A DNA stretch of 64,000 nt. It comes from an uncultured Collinsella sp. GTDB lineage: Bacteria; Actinomycetota; Coriobacteriia; Coriobacteriales; Coriobacteriaceae. Of the stretch, positions 59,169 to 64,000 are shown in pieces. The stretch covers positions 1 to 64,000 of the forward strand of contig CALKBO010000017.1 in assembly GCA_937989875.1 (NCBI GenBank), written 5' to 3'. Made by a program: the position numbers and the translations under genes. The stretch's first letter is position 1; each line of letters starts with the position of its first letter. The notes under the pieces are model-generated. The model saw nothing but the letters and a program-made list of their open reading frames with translations. It was not told where the DNA came from and made no database searches.

Positions 59169-59882
59169 CTATCCCTGGGTGACCAATCGGTAACCGATAC
59201 CCACGTGCGTCTGGATATAGCGCGGATGCGCGGGGTCGGACTCAATCTTCTTGCGCAGCGTGCCCATAAAGACGCGCAGGCTCGCCAGGTCGCTCTTAGT
59301 TGCCGTGCCCCAAATCTCGTGCAGGATAAACTGGTGCGTCAGTACCTTGTCGGCGTTGTGTGCCAGCAGGCACAGGAGCTTATACTCGATCGGCGTCAGA
59401 TGCAGTTCCTCGCCATCCATCGTGGCGATGCCGGCATCAAAATCGATATGCAGCTCACCGGTATCGAACGAGCCCTCGGAGACAACGCCGCCCGTCTGCG
59501 CATACGAAAGGCGCCTGAGCGTCGTGCGAATGCGCGCGAGCAGCTCCTCGACCGAAAACGGCTTGGTCAGGTAGTCGTCGGCACCGGCATCGAGTGCGCG
59601 AATCTTGTCCGCATCCTCGCTGCGCGCCGAGACCACGATAATCGGCATGCCCGACCATGCGCGCACCGACTCCACCACCTTGACGCCGTCCATATCGGGC
59701 AGGCCCAGATCGAGCAGCACAATGCTCGGCGCCTGCGACGAGGCGGCGGCGATAGCGGCATGGGCGGTCTCCACAGCCATATGGCGCAAGCCGTGCGCCT
59801 CGAGCGCGGCAACAATAAGATTGCGAACGGCGGGATCGTCCTCAACGACCAAGATGAGCGGTTTTACGGCAGAGTTCGACAC
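59169..59882 (-). CDS. OmpR/KdpE-like response regulator
   Basis: 237 residues. Receiver domain with the phospho-acceptor Asp in VLLDLGLPDMDGV, Lys in DYLTKPFS, then an OmpR-type winged helix (LTPIEYKLLCLLAHNADKVL, SLRVFMGTLRKKIE). The ending YIQTHVGIGYRLV is like KdpE. Start at a GTG (59882), with AAGGAG upstream overlapping the end of the kinase gene; upstream starts would lie inside that gene. It pairs with the adjacent kinase. Confidence 0.9.
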   Translation of the reverse strand: MSNSAVKPLILVVEDDPAVRNLIVAALEAHGLRHMAVETAHAAIAAASSQAPSIVLLDLGLPDMDGVKVVESVRAWSGMPIIVVSARSEDADKIRALDAGADDYLTKPFSVEELLARIRTTLRRLSYAQTGGVVSEGSFDTGELHIDFDAGIATMDGEELHLTPIEYKLLCLLAHNADKVLTHQFILHEIWGTATKSDLASLRVFMGTLRKKIESDPAHPRYIQTHVGIGYRLVTQG

Positions 59883-59886
59883 AGCG

Positions 59887-61512
59887 CTACTCCTTATCAA
59901 ACGAAACGTCGGCGGCGGGAAGTTCAATCGTAAAGACCGAACCGTGCGGGTCCGCCGCGGCAACCTCTATGCTACCGCCATGTGCCAACGCAATGGAGCG
60001 GCAGAGCGAAAGACCCAGGCCAACGCTGCGGTGGCTGTCGGCCAGACCATGGTTGGCGGTATAGAACGACTCGAAGATCCGCTCGCGATCCTCGGGTGCG
60101 ATGCCCGGACCATCATCGGCCACCGAGCACGCCACGCGTCCATCGTCGACGCTAATCGAAATCATGATATGCGAGCCCGCGGGCGTATAGGTGATGGCGT
60201 TGTTCACCAGATTGACCACCAGCTGCACCATCAGGCGCGCATCGACATTGACGAGCGCCGGCTCATCGCACGCCACCACCTTAAGGTCGTGCTCGCGCAC
60301 GGCCGGATTTACGTGACGCAGCGCCTCCTCGACGATATCGTCCATGAGCTCGAGCGTGGTCGACAGGCGCATACCGCCACCCTCGAGCTTGGTGATGGCA
60401 AGCAGATTCTCGACGGTGGCGTTGAGCCACAGCGCATCCGAGCGAATGGATAGAAGCAGGCCGCGGCGCGTCTGGGCATCGAGCACTGCAGTGCCGGTCG
60501 AGCCCTGGTCGAGCAGCACGTCGGCATTACCCGAAATACTGGTAAGCGGCGTGCGCAGATCGTGCGAGATGGAGCGCAGCAGGTTGGCGCGCAGCTGTTC
60601 GTTTTTGGCGAGCACCGCCGCTTCCTCGCGGGCCTCCATGGCGCGGGCGCGGTCGAGCGCCAGCTCGCCTTCGCTCACGATGGCATCGGCAAGTGTTCGC
60701 TCCTCGTGCGTCAGCACGTCGGGCTCGGCAACGATAGCCAGCACGCCCACCACCGAGGCGGGGTCGCCCGAGCGCGCGAAGCCGTCGCCTGTGCGAACCG
60801 TCAGGTAGATGCCATAAAACGCCGAGCCGCCAAACGTGGCGTCGAGCGGCGTTCCCACATAGGCGGACGCCGAGAGCCGCGGCGGCATCTGCGGCGCCAG
60901 TTCGTGCACCGGTGCGGCATCGCCCACGGCCGTGTATGTCGAACGCGGCAGCAGGTCATCGCCCTCGGCGTCGGCGCTGTACCACACGACCGGACAGCCC
61001 GAAAGACGCGCCAGCTGCGTGGCCATGGCGTGAACGATCTGCTGCTGATCGGCGCACCGCTGTAGCATGCGGTTGGTCTCGAGCACCATATGCGTGCGAC
61101 GGTCGCTGGCGGCAGCCTGCGCCAAGGCGCGGCGCAGGGCCAACGCAATCGAGCTCGACACAAGCGAGACCACGAACATGATGAAGAACATGCCGGGATA
61201 GCCGCGATCGATAAGCGACAGCGAGTAGCGCGGGTCGACAAACAAGAAGTTGTAGAGCGCCACGGCGGCAGCCGAGCTCAGCAAGCAATACAGGCGACTC
61301 CAGGTAAAGAATGCGCACAGCTGAACGGCGAACACATAGACGATCATGATGCTCGGCGCGAGACCCGGATGGTCGAGCAGCGCGCCCACAATCGTCGCCG
61401 CGACCAGCAGCCCCACCGATACGCAGGCGTCATACAGAGGAGTGCGGCGCGTCAGCGTTGTGCGCCGCCACCAAAAGCTATCGGCAATATCGCCGTCCGT
61501 ACGGACGTCCAT
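59887..61512 (-). CDS. KdpD-like sensor histidine kinase lacking the N-terminal KdpD domain
   Basis: 541 residues. Four close membrane helices of the DUF4118 type (about residues 28-125, including YNFLFVDPRYSLSL), a GAF-like sensor, then HisKA (LRSISHDLRTPLTSISGN, phospho-His) and HATPase (LVVNLVNNAITYTPAGS; DDGPGI; SVGLGLSLC). Full KdpD is about 900 residues with an N-terminal KdpD/UspA part; here this part is absent, as in several actinobacterial short forms. No kdpFABC is in the window; instead kup lies upstream in the same direction, so potassium- or turgor-responsive control of kup is a reasonable guess. Confidence 0.88.
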   Translation of the reverse strand: MDVRTDGDIADSFWWRRTTLTRRTPLYDACVSVGLLVAATIVGALLDHPGLAPSIMIVYVFAVQLCAFFTWSRLYCLLSSAAAVALYNFLFVDPRYSLSLIDRGYPGMFFIMFVVSLVSSSIALALRRALAQAAASDRRTHMVLETNRMLQRCADQQQIVHAMATQLARLSGCPVVWYSADAEGDDLLPRSTYTAVGDAAPVHELAPQMPPRLSASAYVGTPLDATFGGSAFYGIYLTVRTGDGFARSGDPASVVGVLAIVAEPDVLTHEERTLADAIVSEGELALDRARAMEAREEAAVLAKNEQLRANLLRSISHDLRTPLTSISGNADVLLDQGSTGTAVLDAQTRRGLLLSIRSDALWLNATVENLLAITKLEGGGMRLSTTLELMDDIVEEALRHVNPAVREHDLKVVACDEPALVNVDARLMVQLVVNLVNNAITYTPAGSHIMISISVDDGRVACSVADDGPGIAPEDRERIFESFYTANHGLADSHRSVGLGLSLCRSIALAHGGSIEVAAADPHGSVFTIELPAADVSFDKE

Positions 61513-61540
61513 CAGCGCCCCGCCCCTCTCTCAAAAACAA

Positions 61541-61578
61541 AAACCACCACAAAGGGGACAGGCACCTTTGTGATGGTT
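61541..61578. repeat. REP-like hairpin (GGGGACAGGCACC type)
   Basis: AAACCACCACAAAGG pairs with CCTTTGTGATGGTTT (one mismatch) around GGACAGGCA. Different core from the GTGACAAAGGGAC family but similar in style. It lies 48 bp after the small membrane protein gene and just before the kinase gene. Confidence 0.75.
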
Positions 61579-61625
61579 TCCCCTTGTGGCGGTTCCAAGT
61601 GTATAGCCTTTGCAACCGGCGGTCG

Positions 61626-61820
61626 CTAGACAAACAGCACGTGCGCGAGCAGGGCACACACGCACACCGCTCCAAATACCAGTGCCACGATCGAGATCAC
61701 GCGGTCGGCCATATCCATGTTGGCACGGTTCGTAAGGAACCGATCTTCGGCGGCGTCGACACGCGCCTCACGCACCATTTCGACCACCGCCTCACGGCCA
61801 TCGAGCGCCTTTGTATCCAT
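61626..61820 (-). CDS. Small single-pass membrane protein between kup and the KdpD-like kinase
   Basis: 64 residues: a charged cytoplasmic N terminus (MDTKALDGREAVVEMVREAR, then VDAAEDRFLTNRANMDMADR) and one C-terminal membrane helix (VISIVALVFGAVCVCALLAH). The ATG at 61820 has GGGGAGG 6 bases upstream and is preferred over in-frame starts at 61850-61853. I do not recognise a family. Position 60 bp after kup suggests an accessory role in potassium transport, by analogy with small subunits of other potassium systems; unproven. Confidence 0.6.
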   Translation of the reverse strand: MDTKALDGREAVVEMVREARVDAAEDRFLTNRANMDMADRVISIVALVFGAVCVCALLAHVLFV

Positions 61821-61880
61821 GTTTACCTCCCCGGCCTCATGCTTATCCATCAAAAACCAACTCCGTGTAGCCGCCGACGT

Positions 61881-63908
61881 CTACGGCCGCTCGTTGGGAG
61901 CCAGGCGTTGCATCTTGTTCACGGCCTTGAACTTGGTGAACAGCGGCACGTACTCAAAGCTCACGTTGGAGTTCTCCAGGCCGTACCAGCGTGCGGGCGT
62001 GCCGGCGGCACGGCGGATGATGTACTTGAGCGTGATGGCCGTACGCTCGCTCGGCTCCACATCGCTTTCGGGCGCCAGAAGCTTACGAATCAGGACGAAC
62101 TTGAACGTACCGATGTTGCCCGGATCCTTGTAGACCGAGTAGTCATGCGTCTGCGCCGGCAGCTCGCCGGTGGCAGCCAGGTCCTGAACGACCTGACGCA
62201 GATAGGCATTGACGCGCTGGTTAATCTTGTAGCCCAGGTACAGATGCACGCGGAACACGTAGTCGGTGCCGAACGTCTCGACCGAATAGGCAAAGGTGTG
62301 CGGTTCGTCCATGGTCTCGACATTCACAAACCACCAGGCGCGGGCGCGCTTGGGATGCTTGTCCAAGATCGAATAGACGATATCGCGGTCGATGTAGTCG
62401 GTATGGGTGTCCTTGGTCAGGTACACGACGTTGTCGCTCATGCGCTCGTAACGGTCGTCGTCGCGCAGGCGCTTGAGCTGCGGCAGGTAGCTGCGCAGCG
62501 GCAGCAGCGTAAACTGGCGCTGCTCGACCGCCGTGCCGTTGTACCAGCACACCATAATGCCCATGATGAGTGCAGCCATAAGGATGGTGAAGTAGCCGCC
62601 GTGGAAGAACTTGGTGAGCGAGCTCACGAAGAAGAAGCCTTCAAGCAAAAGGAAGAAGGCCGCGAAGATCCACGGAGCAACCTTGAGCTTGCGCTCCTCG
62701 TGCAGGTAGAAGAAGAGCAGCAGCGTGGTGCACATCATAGTCAGCGTAATGGCAAGGCCGTAGGCGGCTTCCATATGCGCCGAGTTCTGGAACAGCAGCA
62801 CCACGATGACGCAGCCGACAAGCATGACGTTGTTGACCATGGGGATGTAGAGCTGGCCCTTGGTCTCGGCAGGGTAGAAGACCTGCATGTGCGGCATGAG
62901 ATCCAGACGGCTGGCCTCGGACACCAGCGAGAATGCGCCGGTGATGAGCGCCTGCGAGGCAATGATGGCCGCGACGGTGGAAAGGCCGACGGCAAACGGG
63001 CGCAGGCCCGGGGCGAGCATCTGGTAGAACGGGTTGAGGTCGGCAATGCCCATGAGCTCGGGGTTGGCAGCGTTGTTCATAAGCCAAGCGCCCTGGCCCA
63101 TATAGGAAAGCAGCAGGCAGCACTTAACGAACGGCCAGGTAGCGTAGATGTTGCCGCGGCCGACGTGGCCCATGTCGGAGTAGAGCGCCTCGGCACCGGT
63201 GGTGGCGAGGAAGCAGCTGCCCAGAATCATGATGCCCGCGTGGTTGTTGGGGCTCAGCAAAAAGGCGATGCCGCGCACCGGGTTGAGGCACAGCAGCACG
63301 GCGGGGTGCTGGAAGACAAAGAACAGACCCGTGCCGCCCAGGAACAGGAACCACAGCGTCATGATGGGGCCAAAGGCGTGACCGATCTTGGCCGTACCGA
63401 TGCGCTGTACCAAGAAGAGCACGATGATGATGGCGAGCGTAATGGCGACGACGCGGCCCTGGTCATCGCCCAGCACGGCATGGACCGCCGGGATGGTGCG
63501 CAGGCCCTCGATGGCCGTGGTAACGGTAACGGCCGGCGTCAGGATGCCGTCGGCGAGCAGCGCGGCGCCACCCAGCATGGCGGGGATGATAAGCCACTTG
63601 CCGCAGCGCTTGACCAGGCTGTACAGGGCAAAGATGCCGCCCTCACCATGGTTATCGGCGCGCAGCGAGATGAGCACATACTTGATGGTGGTCAGCAACG
63701 TGACCGTCCACACGACAAGGGAGAGCGCGCCGAGCACGAACTCCTCCGTGACGCTTCCGATGCCGCCGTTGCCGGCAACGAGCGCCTTGGTTACATACAT
63801 AGGACTGGTGCCGATATCGCCGTACACCACGCCCAGCGTGACGAGCATCGCCGAGATGCTCACAGGAATCGCAGCGTGCGAGGCTGCCTCCTTGGCCTTT
63901 TGTTCCAT
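61881..63908 (-). CDS. kup: Kup-family potassium uptake protein
   Basis: 675 residues, a proton-coupled K+ importer with about 12 membrane helices followed by a soluble C-terminal domain. Family signatures: LGVVYGDIGTSPMYV, ADNHGEGGIFALYSL, LLADGILTPAVTV, TGAEALYSDMGHVGRGNI and YMGQGAWLM. The C-terminal domain from about residue 460 is shorter on sequence conservation but of normal size. Start at the ATG at 63908 with GGGAGG upstream. The transcript probably continues to the small membrane protein and may extend to the two-component genes through a REP hairpin. Confidence 0.94.
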   Translation of the reverse strand: MEQKAKEAASHAAIPVSISAMLVTLGVVYGDIGTSPMYVTKALVAGNGGIGSVTEEFVLGALSLVVWTVTLLTTIKYVLISLRADNHGEGGIFALYSLVKRCGKWLIIPAMLGGAALLADGILTPAVTVTTAIEGLRTIPAVHAVLGDDQGRVVAITLAIIIVLFLVQRIGTAKIGHAFGPIMTLWFLFLGGTGLFFVFQHPAVLLCLNPVRGIAFLLSPNNHAGIMILGSCFLATTGAEALYSDMGHVGRGNIYATWPFVKCCLLLSYMGQGAWLMNNAANPELMGIADLNPFYQMLAPGLRPFAVGLSTVAAIIASQALITGAFSLVSEASRLDLMPHMQVFYPAETKGQLYIPMVNNVMLVGCVIVVLLFQNSAHMEAAYGLAITLTMMCTTLLLFFYLHEERKLKVAPWIFAAFFLLLEGFFFVSSLTKFFHGGYFTILMAALIMGIMVCWYNGTAVEQRQFTLLPLRSYLPQLKRLRDDDRYERMSDNVVYLTKDTHTDYIDRDIVYSILDKHPKRARAWWFVNVETMDEPHTFAYSVETFGTDYVFRVHLYLGYKINQRVNAYLRQVVQDLAATGELPAQTHDYSVYKDPGNIGTFKFVLIRKLLAPESDVEPSERTAITLKYIIRRAAGTPARWYGLENSNVSFEYVPLFTKFKAVNKMQRLAPNERP

Positions 63909-64000
63909 AAGCCGGTTTCCTCCCAACTTTAATGTTCGAAGGAATTATAGGTAATCGGCCTGCACTTGCACGTCACCGTTTTCCCAGCTAGATAAACATT

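Noticed and set aside
61458..63932. An 824-codon plus-strand frame opposite kup
   Set aside because: Histidine/arginine-rich shadow frame; kup has all family signatures and a ribosome-binding site.

Overview
The window looks like chromosomal DNA of a high-GC gut actinobacterium of the class Coriobacteriia, most likely Collinsella. The reasons are GC-rich coding sequence, a complete F-type ATP synthase operon, a giant LPXTG surface protein built from pilin-like repeats, and the style of the housekeeping genes. This assignment is inference from gene content; no rRNA or tRNA gene is visible to confirm it.

Layout. 0.1-3 kb (minus strand): a phosphohexomutase, homocysteine S-methyltransferase and a DtxR-family regulator, divergent from peptidase T (+) across a shared 18-bp palindrome. 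4.7-14.3 kb (minus): an AtpI-like protein, then atpB-E-F-H-A-G-D-C with its terminator, then murA and an LCP cell-wall ligase. 14.5-21.4 kb (minus): upp, glpK, a Sua5/YrdC protein, a HicAB toxin-antitoxin pair, prmC and prfA. 21.7-29.3 kb: a broken transposase fragment and a 2,376-residue sortase-anchored adhesin with ten Spy0128-type domains. 29.6-35.1 kb (minus): an M20 peptidase, a polar amino-acid ABC transporter and an aldose epimerase. 35.2-41 kb: a hypothetical membrane protein, an MFS transporter, a low-molecular-weight phosphatase, a DUF4143-type ATPase, a TIGR04076-like protein and a pyridoxine kinase. 41.4-45.7 kb (+): a MarR-regulated heterodimeric ABC exporter. 46.2-51.8 kb: a diguanylate cyclase, then a LysR regulator divergent from an SDR / MFS / Gfo-Idh catabolic cassette. 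52-59 kb: tex, a transaldolase-like enzyme, a HAD phosphatase and a frameshifted RlmKL methyltransferase. 59-63.9 kb (minus): a Kup potassium transporter, a small membrane protein and a KdpD/KdpE-like two-component pair.

The most unusual signal is not coding. Four intergenic spaces (about 4.6, 20.2, 34.2 and 41.3 kb) carry the same structured element; three copies are exactly 140 bp from first to last paired base. Its nested stems P1, P2, P3 and 3' hairpin P4 differ in sequence between copies but keep their pairing, while the UUCU-type loop, a bulged U and the linkers are conserved. Each copy follows a GGGGACGTTC-type palindrome, and the three near minus-strand genes sit directly against, or within a few bases of, the stop codon. 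Around these are many smaller REP-like palindromes (core GTGACAAAGGGAC), a 62-bp-period triple hairpin repeat, and two MITE-like long inverted repeats on either side of tex. No transposase that could mobilise them is in the window.
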